From: Euryodendron excelsum
Taxonomy: Eukaryota > Streptophyta > Magnoliopsida > Ericales > Pentaphylacaceae
DNA: 64,000 nt
Reading direction: 5' to 3'
NCBI GenBank assembly: GCA_033060915.1
Contig: CM065378.1
Location: forward strand, 39,191,501-39,255,500
Shown: one piece after another, positions 11,436 through 24,800 of the stretch
How the letters are laid out: the number at the start of each line of letters is the position of its first letter
How positions within the stretch are numbered: position 1 is the stretch's first letter
The notes under the pieces: model-generated
Told to the model about the DNA's origin: nothing
Seen by the model: the letters and a program-made list of their open reading frames with translations, nothing else
Database searches by the model: none
Position numbers and translations under genes: made by a program

Positions 11436-13157
11436 AAAAATCCTCACTTGTTTCGTCTTCTACTCTATGATGGAATTGAAGTTTAAGGTGTAGTAAATTT
11501 ATCTACGATGTGGATTCTACTTTCCCAGGTGCTATCTCTTCCCTCTTTCATTGTCTATGGTTATTATTTTGCATACATTGAGGACAATGTCTAATTTAAG
11601 TTGGGAGGTGGAATTAGTAAAAACAAAAAAAAATTTCTGACATTAAAGTGAATAATGTTTTTTCATTCAATGCCATTGAGCCATGAGTTTAGTTATGACA
11701 TTTATTGATTTGACTTGAGTACTGAGCTGAAGTTTATTATAATATCTCTTATTAAAGTATCTCATTGCATTTATACTGGTATACCTATAAAATGCCCGAT
11801 AGATGTGATTTGCAATGGATAAGTAAACTTGATTTACATTTCTTGAAGAAAAAATGTGGAGATTAAATACCCATATGAGTATCGAGCCATTCTTTATTTG
11901 GAGGGACATTATACATTTACTCTTAATTTTGTTCAAAGCGCATAATTTTGTTGTTAGTCCATTTAATTTATTCATTTTGGTTGAATGCTGAGAAATGTTA
12001 CACTGTTATCACGTTATGACTTTTTTAAATTTATGCAAGTTGAAAGAGTATGCCAACTTTTAAGAGATGATTTTAGGCCATCTTTGTCTTTTTGAGCCTT
12101 CATTTATTCATGTATCCTTACTTTTTAGAAGCCAAGTTGAGCCTTATTTTGCCTTTCTTTGTTAAACCTCATAATCTATATGTTTGGTGATATATTGGGA
12201 TATGTCATGTTGAAGGGCCATTCTATTTTTCAAAAAAAAAAGAGAAAGAAAGAAAGATAAAAGATGGAAATGAGGATGAGAAAAAAAATAGCACTAGAAA
12301 AAAAAAAAACCCAATAGTAGAAAAAAAAAAAAAAAGAAGTGAGTAGAATGCAAAAGCGCCCTATGTTCTTTTGTTGGAATCCCAATCATTCACATATAGA
12401 TTGCTCAATCTTTACCTTTTTCTTCATAACCCTTGCATTACAACTTAAATAAAGTCTTACTTGATCTTAGATGTTCGTATGTTCTCGATACACGTGTATT
12501 CATTAAAGTGATTATGTGATATTTATTATTTATATCTTAGTATTTGGCATTCCTTTCATGAGACTAAAATATTCTTTTTCTAATAGTGTTTTTCAAAAAA
12601 AGATATGCGAGATGTTTGCTTTTGACTTATATTAATTCTGCTCGTATAAATGAGAGTATATTTACATGCACCTAATTCAGAGTGATTTATTTGTTGAGTG
12701 CAATATCTTGTGAGATTTAAGTCAAAGCACATTTCTGATAGAATTTGAGTCAAGTGAATTTTAAAAATTGTAGTCATCTTTAAATGGGCTGAAAGTTTTT
12801 TTTTAAACAAGCTTTTGAGGTGTTTTTAATAATTGCTAGTGTTTTGAACTTTGATTCCTACTCTTGTTGATGTAATAAATTTTATGACTTGACTTAAACT
12901 TTTGGCATTTGAATGAGAGAATTATTATTGATTTTGATGAAAGAAACTCAAGAATTTTGTGGGTATATTTATTGCAAGCCCTCGCGAGATTTCACCCGTC
13001 CACTAGGGGAAACCTAGGGGTTTAAAAGGCTTATTGCATATGCTAAATGCAATCAAGATTTCTAGCGAAAGTGAATTAGTTTAACTAGTTTAGTTGTCTT
13101 TTAGTTTTTTTTTTTTTTAATTTTTAATATCAGTTTGCTAGAGGATAAGCAAAATTT
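11436..13157 (+). other. 3' non-coding region of Athila-type element
   Basis: No coding region. Near 11575-11610 is ATTGAGGACAATGTCTAATT followed by TTAAGTTGGGAGG, the conserved box that follows pol in Athila elements. A-rich runs lie at 12230-12340. The ORFs on the minus strand here have no domain sense. Confidence 0.65.
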
Positions 13158-13170
13158 AAGTTGGAGGGTG
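13158..13170 (+). other. Polypurine tract
   Basis: AAGTTGGAGGGTG directly abuts the 3' LTR, as required for plus-strand priming. A sister copy of this motif sits at 11598-11611. Confidence 0.75.
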
Positions 13171-14517
13171 TGATAAGTCATATAATTTATATATTTTCAC
13201 CCTTTAATTATATTATTTAATTATTATTTATTTACTTATATTATTATTTTTATTGTAGATTTAGATACAAGAGCAAAAAGGAAGAATCCTAGCCAAAATA
13301 GAAAATGCGTACTTAAAGAATCAAATTTTTCAACAATTCTATTAAAACAAGGAGACTAGAAGGAAAAATTTTCAACTAATAAAGGAAACTGTATATATGG
13401 GACAAGATTCATATATACAGATATATATATTTATATATATGTGTGTGTGTAAAAAAAAGATATTAATAGAGATATATATATATATATATATTATATTATA
13501 TATATTCACATAGTTGTGCAAGGGTGGAAGCGTGTGGGCAACAATCAACAAGGAAAAGAATATTAAAAAAAGGAAATCAAAACCTAGTCGAGCAGTTGGA
13601 CGGTCAAGGGAGTAGAAAAAAAAGACAGCAGCCGTAGAACCAAAGGAAAAAAGAACATCGCGCAGCAGCCGTACAGGGAGGAAAAAATCAAGAAGAACGA
13701 ATGAGGAAGAAGAAGACAAAGACTTGGAACACAGTTTTTGCAGTCTTATCATTTTACGTGTCCAGATTTTATGTTCTATTTTTTTTAACTTTTAATGGAT
13801 GTTAAAATCATGAGTGGCTAAGTTTTTATATTAAGGTTGAAAATGAAACTCTATGCTTTGTGATGACTTGACATGTGATTTATATTTATTTTTCAAACAC
13901 ATGCTTTGATTGTTTAATACTTTTGCCTAGATTTAATTAAAGTCAATAATTTTAGATATGAATTTGGTTCATGATTTGAGATTGTTGGATTAATTATTAG
14001 CCCTATTATTTATTGGTATAATTTTAAGTTTTGGATTTCTTATGTGATTTATTTTCGACTGGATACATATGAATTTTTGATCTTGAACATTAAGGTTAGG
14101 AAGAGTATATATTAGTTTATTTATTAAAGTGATTTTAATGTTATATTTTTCATAATAACAAGTTTGATTACGATGTTATTGTGAAGTGAATTAGAAAAAT
14201 AATTTAAATTACGTGAAAAGTTATTATAATGTATGTGTGTGGATTCTAAAACCTTAGTCATTTTAATTTGATATATCTCATCTTTTTATTATTATTGTCT
14301 AGATTAATTGTTTACTTGTTTATTTATATTTAGTTATTTTTGTTCATTGTTAAATTAATTAAACAAACTCAAGATTGCTTAACTAGGTTAGGGTGAACTA
14401 GATTTATTCCAATTTAGTTTTTAAAATTTTACAAGTCTCTGTGAGATCTACCTCGCACTTACATTCTTATACTTTAATCTGATTCGTGCGCTTGCGAGTA
14501 ATAAAATTATCATATCA
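13171..14517 (+). repeat. 3' LTR of Athila-type element
   Basis: Begins TGATAAGTCATATAA and ends ATTATCATATCA. It is collinear with the 5' LTR apart from the missing MITE and a TA/TG microsatellite expansion at about 13418-13505. Confidence 0.92.
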
Positions 14518-14633
14518 TCTTTACATTTAGTAATTTTCTGCCAGTTCAACTAATGAATTTTATGTTCACTCTCCTTTGCTCCCCACCAGAATTTTGCAAT
14601 AACTGAGTTGAGTTGCTTTAACAAAGATTGAGG
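14518..14633 (-). mobile_element. LINE segment 2 of 3
   Basis: The minus strand reads LLKQLNSVIAKFWWGAKE, the FWWG region of plant LINE reverse transcriptase, with one in-frame stop soon after. It joins segment 1 in frame once the Athila-type element and one target copy are taken out. Confidence 0.85.
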
Positions 14634-15432
14634 TGTTGATCCAAGTGTTAATCTCCATGAGTGATTTTGCTGATAACAAAACTTAATTATCGTGGACTAA
14701 TATTTTTATCTTGAGTATGCAACTTAACTACAACAAACATAGTTAACACTGTGAAATTTTATAACATAGACGACTTTGTCAGCATTTTATAAGATTGTTG
14801 ACACTATGAAGAGCTCATGAGAAGTATATGAAAGCACAATTCAAAGCTAGTAGTGCCAACACCAGCCAATAGTGCTAGCACCTTCTTGAAAATGTTGTCT
14901 CCTAAATAAGGAGAGATAAGGTCTAAATTTATATATGATTAACAATATCTATGGCCAATTCGTTCACATTGAAGACTCTCGATCCTCATAGTCTTCAAAG
15001 CTTTATGAAGAAAGTTAAAAAAATGTCTGTTAAGATTATCGACAATACAGATGATTGGCGACACCTGATGGTCTATCCAACAGAAATACTCCCTTAGCAT
15101 AAGAAGATTGCTGACTCTAATTAGATTAGTAGACAATGGATCACTAAATGTTAAATTTGTCTAAAAAGTCATAATAGCTACCAAGGGTATCAGAAAAGCT
15201 CAAACAAATTTCCACCATCGAAGACTGATTTACAGAATGAAAGGAAGATGTTAGAGATAAAGCAGTAGCAAAAGTAGCAACAAGTCAGATTGGCGACGCT
15301 AGCGGAGATTGCTAACAATCTCAGTTGATGACGAAAAAAGGCATCAATGGTCAAACTTTTAAATTGTCTATCTTAGCCACTCGAGCATCAAATGCACCCT
15401 TAACAGCTCTAACCGTTAATTTCTGTGAGAGA

Positions 15433-15464
<32 letters not shown>

Positions 15465-16108
15465 TCAAACTCTTTTATGAAGAAGAGACAAAGATCTTAA
15501 AGTGTACAAATTCAAAAGCTCCAAACATTCTGCTTCTGTTCGAAAGAGTTTATTGAGCTCCAATATTCATTTATTCACTTTTTGAGAGTGATATCCATTG
15601 TAACTATAAACTTATTACTCCTGAAAAGGTTGGTGTGACTTTATTGAGTGAGTGCAGCTTCATTGTATACTTGTAGACCGAAAACTTGATTTGAGGCTTA
15701 TCGGTGATTAAGGATTTGGTGTAAATTCTTGAATATAATAGTGAGCCGAGAACTTAAAAACTAGTAGCTATGTAAGAAGACAATTAAATAGTAGAATATC
15801 TTTGAGAGGATCGAGGAAAAGAGAATGTAGACAAGGGTTGAGCTAAACCTTTGTAAGATTCTTGTGCTTTGTTTTACTGCTGTGTGTGTGTGAACTATAT
15901 GTGCTTGCCAGCAATCATCATACATATATACATTAATCATTGTATTTCATCTTTAGTACAATCTTTTAAAAGTGTCTCTTAGATTGATATCTAGATTATA
16001 TTCTATATGATTTGTATTGTGATAAATTTGTTCTTCCCGATCTTTTTAAATTGTCCATATTTTTTAAGAATCTAATTCACCCCCTCTTGAATTAATCTTG
16101 TTCTAAGA
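14634..16108 (+). mobile_element. Copia-type (SIRE/Maximus-like) solo LTR
   Basis: The 1475 bp start TGTTGATCC and end TTCTAAGA, with TGAGG on both sides (14629-14633, 16109-16113). GATAACAAAAC near the start and AATTCACCCCCTCTTGAAT near the end are typical of SIRE-like Copia LTRs. The final GA instead of CA suggests a mutated terminus. There is no primer site or internal region, so it is a recombination-derived solo LTR. Removing it with one TGAGG restores the LINE frame. Confidence 0.8.
15433..15464. repeat. (TG)n microsatellite
   Basis: About 16 uninterrupted TG units inside the solo LTR. Confidence 0.95.
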
Positions 16109-16250
16109 TGAGGAAGTTTGAAACATGACATCTCATGTGTAAGGTGAGCCATAAGGACTGATTTTAAAAGAATTTCCCTACTTGCACAACTCAAAAAAGA
16201 TTCTTACCACCTCATTTAAACTCTTCATAGGGGTGAAATTTGTTTGACTT
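16109..16250 (-). mobile_element. LINE segment 3 of 3
   Basis: The minus strand reads REILLKSVL then EMSCFKLPQS, the standard lead-in to the FWWG region in segment 2. It fades out near 16250; the N-terminal reverse transcriptase and ORF1 are not in the window. Confidence 0.75.
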
Positions 16251-16348
16251 TCGAATCTTTTGGTTTTTTTGTCCACTCTGCATGTCCATATAAAAAAAAA
16301 AAGTAAGATACATATTTTTGTTACACAAGTTAATTTTTAAAAAAAACT

Positions 16349-16640
16349 AAATATTTGGCTATTCGGCTCTCCTCTAGACCTTAATATCCAGAATCCTCCA
16401 CACTCTTTATCTCACTACATCACGTGTTAGTCACTTAGATTTAACGGATAATGTTGTTATCCGATTCAAACATACGTTCTCATTTGTTAGTTTTTTTTAA
16501 CGTTAAGTAAAATTGTGGGTTTAAATAAGATAATATCATCTGTTGGATCTGAGTAATTAATACGTGACGTAGTAAGATAAGAAGTTTGAAGAATTCTGGA
16601 TATTAAGATTTGAAGGTGAGTCGATTCCAACATTTGGGGG
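16349..16640. repeat. Imperfect inverted repeat, about 290 bp
   Basis: The left half (CTTAATATCCAGAATCCTCC, then TCACTACATCACGTG) pairs with the right half (CACGTA-type core, then GAATTCTGGATATTAAG). Arms are about 110-120 bp with roughly 80% match by eye. It looks like a small foldback or MITE; target duplication not resolved. Confidence 0.65.
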
Positions 16641-16742
16641 CAAATGTTGAATTATTTCAATAAAATTTTGAAAAAATATGATTTGTTGATTAATATGCAG
16701 AATTCAATCAAACAATATAAAAAAGGACAAGTGAGTTAGGAA

Positions 16743-18016
16743 GGCCTTGTTTGATAACTCTATTCAGCACTTAAAATTGAATAGATTAAGTAAAAATAAA
16801 ACAAACTGGTTTAATAACCCAAAATAAGATAGTTGAATATTTTAACTGCTAGGCAAAAGTAAGGAACAAAATATTAAGTAGCTCCTTCTTACTTATTACC
16901 TTATACTTAACATGCTCAGTTTTAATATTTTTTTCAAACCTAATTTTGCCTTCATCTCTCTCTTTTCTTATTTCATAAAATGGACACCAGAGAGCCAGAG
17001 ATTGAAATTCTTCTCAACGAAATCTTCTACCATCTCTAAGTTCTCTTTCTCTTACACTCTGTGTACGTGGGTTTTATAAAGTGCGTTCGAGTATTTATAT
17101 TGCTTTGTGCTCATCATTGCTTCTAGGTTTTAGAGTTGTTCAAATATTGATGTAAATATCTCATTATTTATTATGTGTTTTGAATGGACATTTATTATAT
17201 TCGTGTTTGAGAAAGCCATATATATATATATATATGTTGAAGTTAGTTTGCTTTATTTGCGTTTCTTCTTTCTTTATATATTTGTAGTACAATATATTTG
17301 TCATGCATGTCAGTTTCCTTACAATATATTTTCTCAGTAGATTAACAACGCTTTTTTTTTTGGGTGGTAAAAATATTTTTAATTGCAGTTCGGTAAGATT
17401 AGCAAACTACAGACCCATTTGATGAACATGTTTTTGCACTAATTCTCGTTAGGCCTGTGCCAACACATCGTTGCCTGGAAACTTTATAAAGTCCTTTTAT
17501 TTATTTGTTTGATAGCATTTTTTTATTAATTTAAAAGGATTTCGAAGTTTAGACCAATGGAGATAATGAGTAAAAACTGTTAATATGAACTACTACTGAG
17601 TGTCAAACTGATCATATTTTTGTGCTTAACTTACGTGAGCAAATTATAGTGCAATTAAATAATATGAACTACTATTGAGTGTCAAATTTTTTGCTAGTTT
17701 AATATTTGACAAAATTTCAATGATTAACATAATTGTTGATAATGTTATTGATTTTTTGTATATATTGTTATGATTTTGATTATGTATTTTTTTATTTAAT
17801 TAATTTAATTTTAGCATTACAATATCAATATATGAAGAGCAAAGTTGAAAAATAAGTGAATTTAAAACTTCAATTCTTTATACATATCAAACAACTTATC
17901 TGATTCAGTGGTTAAAATTCAGTACATATCAAACAACTTACTAACTTAATAAATTAGTATTTAGTGTTTAAAACTTAATTTTCAGTTTTCAATTTTTAAC
18001 TTTAATAAACAAGGCC
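16743..18016. mobile_element. Non-autonomous DNA transposon with GGCCTTGTTT termini
   Basis: The ends GGCCTTGTTTGATAA and TTAATAAACAAGGCC are inverted. Subterminal words such as CATATCAAACAACTTA occur twice near the right end. The 1274 bp carry no transposase. The superfamily is uncertain: the termini recall hAT-type plant elements, but I found no clear 8 bp target duplication. Confidence 0.6.
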
Positions 18017-18391
18017 GAAGAGCATGGCAAATAAATTCAAGACGCATGTATTTTTGCATTTTGAAAATTTAACAGTTTTAATAAAAAGAATTGGCACTTC
18101 CAACTTTTAAAAGCCAATTACCATAATAACGGATAATATAAAATAGATAGAGAGCTGAACAAAGGTGGCCTCCTACTCGGGAGTTGACTCGTCCGAGTAT
18201 GCTTGAGTTGAATGAACTCGCTTGGGTACCGAGTCAACGAGAACCTCCTTCCAGTTTATGAGGCGCAGAATCATAATTCAGATAATGCAAAACCACCCTA
18301 TCCACAAAGCTTGAAACCTAGAGTGAGTGTGGAAGAGATATATATACACATATATAGAGATATATAGTGAGAGAGACAATAGCCAATTCAA
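18017..18391 (+). promoter_or_regulatory. Upstream region of cysteinyl-tRNA synthetase gene
   Basis: The 375 bp between the TIR element and the start codon must hold the core promoter and 5' UTR. A TA-rich stretch at 18336-18368 could serve as a TATA region, but no single box stands out. Confidence 0.35.
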
Positions 18392-18787
18392 ATGATAACA
18401 CTCTTCAAGTGCTACAAACCCTTAATTCGAATTCGTACCCGTTTAGTTTCTCGCTCACAAAGGTCGATTGATACCCATCACCACAAAATCTCCATCACCG
18501 GCAACAAGTATTCCAACAGTGGGACGAAGCTTCGTTGTTTTGGTTCAACGGAGCAATCTCGGCCGTCGATCAATGACAAAACTTGCAAGAACATCAATGG
18601 CGGTGGAGCAGAGAGTAAATCTTCTTCAGAGCTGTGGTTGTACAATACGATGAGCAAACAAAAGGAAGTGTTCAGGCCGAAGGTGCCTGGTAAGGTGGGC
18701 ATGTATGTGTGCGGTGTCACTGCATACGATCTCAGTCACATTGGCCATGCTCGTGTCTACGTCTGCTTCGACGTCCTCTACAGGTCC

Positions 18788-18824
<37 letters not shown>

Positions 18825-21800
18825 GATTAATAGATATATGTTTGTATCTGAACACATTCGTGTTCTGAATGCATGTGAATCCATGAAATGTGGTTCTGGG
18901 TTGCTTTGTAGTTCTTCCTGTTCAGTGCTTTGGCCTACCTCTATTTTAGCGGGCAAGTTTTTATCTTACGACTCTGTTTGTTTCCCGAGAAAACTGAGGG
19001 AAATGAAAATGGAATAAGTTTTCCTATTTTAAAATATATAAGTTTACAAAATCGCCATAACAGTGCTTGTACTGCTTAAATGTGCAAAATGGATTTGTTA
19101 TATGCTCTCGAAAGGGTGTTTTCTTTTGCATATCATTGGTACTTCAATTTTCTCTCATTCTTTCAGCCCAGTGACTTCTTGCTCCCTTTTTCCAAATGCA
19201 TTTCTTTGTCTAAATTATTGGCTTAATATAACAAAATATGGTTGTATAATCGATGCTTTGGTGCTAATTAGAATTTCTTGATGGATTTTGATTGATTAGG
19301 CAGATACCTTAGGCAATTGGGATATGAAGTCAATTATGTTCGCAACTTCACCGACGTTGATGATAAGGTTAGACTAAATTGCTCCTCTAACAGCATTGAT
19401 TGTTCTATATACTGAATGATGAAAAACTTGCGCAAGTTCATAGATTTCTCCATGGTGGCTTGCTGTCAATACTGTATTCACAAATTATTTTTATGAAATT
19501 CTGAATGTGTTGTGGGTGCAATTCTGTATGATTTTACAGTGTTAGTGTTATTTGGAGGTCATTAATTGCATGCATGGAAACTTGTAATTCAAACTAAGTA
19601 TGGTTTGGCAGAGGGTGGTTGGCTTACTAATCCGACTTGGAATTCTTATGGGGTGTGTCTTTGGAAGGGGATCAGAAATGTTTGGGATGATTTTTTCTGG
19701 CATATCAGCTTTGTGATCAGGGATGGTAGCAGAGCTAAGTTCTGGAGTGATCTTTGGTGTAAGGATATTCCGCTTTTAGTAGCTTTCTCGAGTTTATTCG
19801 CTATTGCAAGTGACAAGGATGCTTTTTTGGCAGATTATTTGAAGATCTCTAACAGTTTGGTAGCTTGGGAACCCCTTTTTGTTAGGGCTATTCAGGATTG
19901 GGAGTATGAGGAAGTGGCTGATTTTTTCGATTCTTTATATAAGGTAAAGATTTCTGCAAGGGGGGTGGATCAGATGGTTTGGGGGGCGAATAAGGGGAGG
20001 TTTTCTGTTAGATCTTTTTATGCTTTTCCTTGCAATGGACCTAATAGGTCTCTCCCTTGGAAGGCTATATGGAAAACAGGAGCTCCAGCAAGAGTGTTTT
20101 TTTTTGTTTGGACAGCAGCTTTAGATGCTATTCTTACAATTGATAATTTGGGAAAAAGGGGATGGATGCTTCCCAATTAGTGTTGTATGTGTCAGAAAGC
20201 AGAGGAGGCTGTAGATCATTTGCTTATTCTGTGATGTGGCATGGCAGATTTGGGGTATGCTGTTTTCAGTTTTTGGTATTTCTTGGGTTTTTCCGGAATC
20301 AGTCGTCTCTCTTTATGAACCTTGGCCAAGAGGTTGCAGAGATTGTCTAAGGAAGAAGGCTTGGAAATTAGCCCCTCTGTGTGTGATGTGGTGCATCTAG
20401 AAGGAGCATAATAGAAGTATTTTTGATGATGATGTTTTACCGGTTCATAGGATTAGGGCTCTTTTGTTGCATACTTTATTGTTTTGGTAGCCAGGGAATT
20501 TTTGCTTGTCGTCTTTTGCTATGATAGATTTTATAGGTGATCTCGCTGGTAGTGGGGGTCGTTAGAGGGTTCTTTTTTTGTATACATCTTGTGTACATCA
20601 GTGGGGATCCTCTCTGGTGCTTTTTGGTTTGAATAAATCACTTCTACTTATCAAAAAAAAAATTATTGTGACCTTGAAGTCATCTGATATGCATCTTAAT
20701 CTTGTATTGATCTTACGATCTTAATTGCAATATTATGACTTTCATGCTGTGGATAATGGATTTGTTCATAGGGTGGTTGTTATTCTGCTGTAAGACTCAA
20801 TGACAGGCACCAACTGCTTGTTACATATGCATGACAGGATAGCTGAGTCTACAAATTTCAAATTCTGTAGATAATTGCCAGAGCAAATGAACTGGGGGAG
20901 GATCCAATTAGTTTGAGCAAACGTTATTGTGAAGAATTTCATCGGGATATGGTGCATCTTCACTGCCTGCCTCCTTCTGTGGAACCTTGTGTCTCGGAGC
21001 ACATGCCCCAAATCATTGATATGATTAAGCAGGTATACTATCTATATGTGGATTTGATGGTTTTCGTGTCCTTAAACCTTGGAATTTGTTGGTGGAAGGG
21101 TGGGCTAATCTTAGGATTGAATTTTTCTTGGAAAATGTAAAAAAACAAGTATGTAAGGTTTCCTGTTTAGTAGTCGAAAAAAACTTTCGCTTACAGTTTG
21201 CAGCTTGGCTATTGTTGGAGTGTGAATGGACCTCAACTATGGTGGCTTTGTTGCCATTATTATGGGCTGAAATTTCTCCTTGACACTCTTAAGCTCTTCC
21301 AGGGTAAAGCACCTCTTTGAAATAATAAGCACGATATAGTATGAAGCACGGTATTTAATTTGACAATTTGGTTTATAGTGCTTACTGTTGGTATTATAAT
21401 GTCTTCATAATGGTTTAATATTAGTGGGCTTAACTTGTGGTTGTATATTCTTATGGCTTTTATACTTGTCATTGGTTAAACAGGAAGAAAGATTGAAAGG
21501 TCATGGTCCATAACTGTATTCCTGCACTTGAAAATATGACCTTGTGACTTTAAGGTTGCCTTGATTTCTTGTAATGAAAGAATGATTAAGATTTCCTTTG
21601 CAACCTCAATGTTAGGTTTATGATGGAGAATGAAGCTTGTTAGAACATAAGTTTTTAATCCCCATGGCAACCTTCAGTAGTAAACATAGTTTTTGCTTTC
21701 ATTAGGGTCTTTGGGCTTGGAATGCAAGCACTGCTTTCTTTCTTTCTTTCTGTTTTTTGGTTGCTTTGTCCTTCCACCCTTCCTGAACTTGGAATCTTTA

Positions 21801-24800
21801 TATATCGCTTCACATCCTTACTGATCTATCAATGCAATAGTTCAGGACAGTAGCTTGAGTAGGTCATAGTTCAGTGTAGCAACTCTTTGAAAGAAAGCTT
21901 CGGCTCAGCAGGAGATTTTTTTTCCATCACTAGGGTTAGGATTTTATTTCCTAGGCCTAGCCAAATTAAATATGTGGCACCTTAGGAAACTTATACCTTT
22001 TGGAATAGGAATGCTCATATTATGTGGTAAACTTGAGTCAGCTTATATTACACACTCTCTCTCTCTCTCTCTTGGCTGATGAGTAGTTTAATTGCTAAAG
22101 CTACTAGGTGGTGGGGCATAGTTAATTATTGACTATCAATTACTTGTTTGCCTTTAATATCCAGTTTTTTCTATGATCTTAGTATTAACTCAGCTTATTG
22201 ATACTGTAAAGGAAAAGTCAAGTAGTAGATGGGGGTTACTCAACCCTTTCTGATCTGCTTTTGTTCTTAAAGGACAAAATTATTGACTTTGAATTCACTT
22301 TCTTTTCTGGTTTCTCACAACATTATCTAATAGGAAAGATGGTCAAAAGTCTGATATAATTGATGGAGCACATCCATAGCTCAAAACAAACTACACCCAA
22401 AATTCCAAAAAAAAAAAAAAATGTAAAAAATTGAAAGGAAGTTTGGTAAAGAAAAAGCATTCCAAAGGAAAGGTGATCTTTTTATGGATCTTGAGCTTAA
22501 AGACAGACAGCTCAACCTTTGAAGACTATCTTGGAGCTAAAAGACAAGTTTTTTTTTTTTGTTTTTTTTTCCGGGTCTCTTCCTTACATCCCAGAGTTGA
22601 TGCATAGCAACTTTCGAGTTATTATGGGTTCTTATGAAATATCATAATCCATCAGTTATTTTGTTTTTATTTTTTACTCTAAGATGGAATTATGACTTGC
22701 TGGTGCTTGTGTGACAGATTCTTGATAATGGTTGTGCCTACAGTATTGATGGGGATGTGTACTTCTCTGTAGACAAGTTTTCAGAATATGGACGGCTATC
22801 TGGGCGAAAATTAGAAGATAATCGTGCAGGTGAACGGGTTGCTGTGGATTCGAGGAAGAAAAATCCAGCTGATTTTGCTTTGTGGAAAGTAAGTGTTTGT
22901 AATTAATTATGCCCATGCACATGTATTAGCTGCCGAACATCAAATCATCTTAACTGCAAAAATTGACTGCATACGTTGACACATCTGATTTCTCTTGTTT
23001 ATGTTCAATCAGGATTTGAAAGTTTATGCCTTATATAGAGTTGTTTTTTTAATTTACATATTACTTTTGTATTTTGGTTGAGTTGGACCTGGAAATTAGA
23101 AGTTGTGTAAGTTATCAAGATGATAAAAAAAAAATGTTAGTGCCACAATTTATTGAATGGCTGAACAAATGCATTAGGATGTAAAGCCTTTTCAGCTCAT
23201 GATAATCAACTAGTCTTTTTGGTTTAAAAAAAATGTCTGCTACCATTTATATTTTCTATTTATGTTCAAGTTCGCATGGTGCTGGTCATTTTATCTACAC
23301 TTTTTTTTTTTGGTTTTAGGACTTGAGGATATTAGGTTAATCTGCATGTTTAGTTGGGGTTGTAGCATGCATCCATGGGGTTTATTTTAGGTCATGTTAT
23401 GTGGTTTTTGTTAGATCTTTCTATTCAATAAGACTTGAGTCGTAGAGAATCTGATTTTTGTAGTGTATGATGAAGCCTAACCCTTTTGAGGGTCAAGCCT
23501 AAGGATTGCAGGTGAGATGACAAGATTCTACTCTCCTCGTCCTCCTCATTCTATTATTTATCTTCTTCAATTCTCTGCACTTTATTAACCTGTAACCAGA
23601 GCTTAAAAAGCCTTCCTTTCTAAACTAGAAATCCTACTTTTACGAGCCCAGCCTTTCTCTGAAGACTCTACCTTATTTGCATAAAATAAAATAATGAAGG
23701 CCATGTTACTATTCCCTTGGCACCATTCATAGCCCCAAATATACCTTATCTCAAACCCAAAGCTAGCCCATCATTTCCTAATAAAGCAAACCTTTAATTT
23801 GATACTTCAAACATAAGAAGCATGGGTATGGACATGGGACACGTATACAACAAGACACGGACACGCCTACATGACAATTTTGAAAAATAATTTGGACGTG
23901 ACACGACAGGACACAGCAAAGTACTATATTTTATATATGTACTATTATTCTTATATAATTAGAACTAATTATTACAGTCCCAAATTGTGAAAAATAAGAA
24001 GTTTTGTGGTTTCTTTTCCTTCCTGTACAGGTCTTATTTTGTTTCCATTTTCTTTTAACACACCATGCATGAATGGTCTTGACACTCGTGTCCATCTGAT
24101 CATCTGTAAACAGTCCACAAGTTTTAGCACAACACAACTTGTTATTAGGGAGAGCAAATGGTCCTTGCTTTGCTTGAGCTCAAGTTTGATTTGTTTATTC
24201 CACCGCCATGGTTATTGGTTGCATGGAATGCATCTGAATACATGTTTGGTACTAGAGTGAAGTAAGCATTATCCCTATAGCCAGATGCTTTCAACCATCA
24301 CCAAACTGGGATTCTGGCAAACACACCTTCTGGCGACCAGCTTGGGGAAGTGACCTCCAGCTCCACAAACCTTGCCCCCTCTGTTTTGCAGTCGTTGACT
24401 CTCCAAGATCCTCTGGCCCCCCCTTTAAACTATGCAGAAACAGATCTCCAATATGGTTTGCCAGTTTCATCTTGTCTCCCACCCATCTCAAACCCCAGCA
24501 GCGACAACTCAGTGTGAGCCCCTCTTCCTCTCTCCACCACCAACACACCACCTTTCTCATCCCTTGTTGACCACACTGATGGTCGTCAGACCCAGCTGGA
24601 TAATCCTTCTCTTTGCCTCTCTACTTATGTCTCATCCCTTTTGACCTTTGAGGATATACTTAAACACACACACAGTTGTAAATTTTGCATCCTATATGAA
24701 ATTTATAAGCCTACTCTCGCTATAGTAGGTTCTACGGTAAGCTGCATGAGACTTATTCCTGTTCCATGTGGCACAGTGGTTCACAGTCCAGGTAAGAGTG

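Larger units (their letters stand above)
6332..14517 (+). mobile_element. Non-autonomous Athila-type LTR retrotransposon (TR-GAG-like)
   Basis: Two TG...CA LTRs (6332-7871, 13171-14517) enclose a primer site, a gag-protease region and a 3' non-coding region ending in a polypurine tract. The flanks CCTTT (6327-6331) and TCTTT (14518-14522) look like a 5 bp target duplication with one change. The gag, the protease of the DLGAS type and the ATTGAGGACAATGT box upstream of the polypurine tract are typical of Athila. Reverse transcriptase, RNase H and integrase are absent, so it would need trans-acting enzymes. Its 8186 bp lie inside an antisense LINE. Confidence 0.9.

Noticed and set aside
11667..11975. 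102-residue minus-strand ORF in the Athila 3' non-coding region
   Set aside because: No domain, low-complexity composition, and this region is non-coding in Athila elements.
13372..13752. 126-residue minus-strand ORF in the Athila 3' LTR
   Set aside because: Caused by a TA/TG microsatellite and A-rich LTR sequence; the matching part of the 5' LTR is not conserved as coding.
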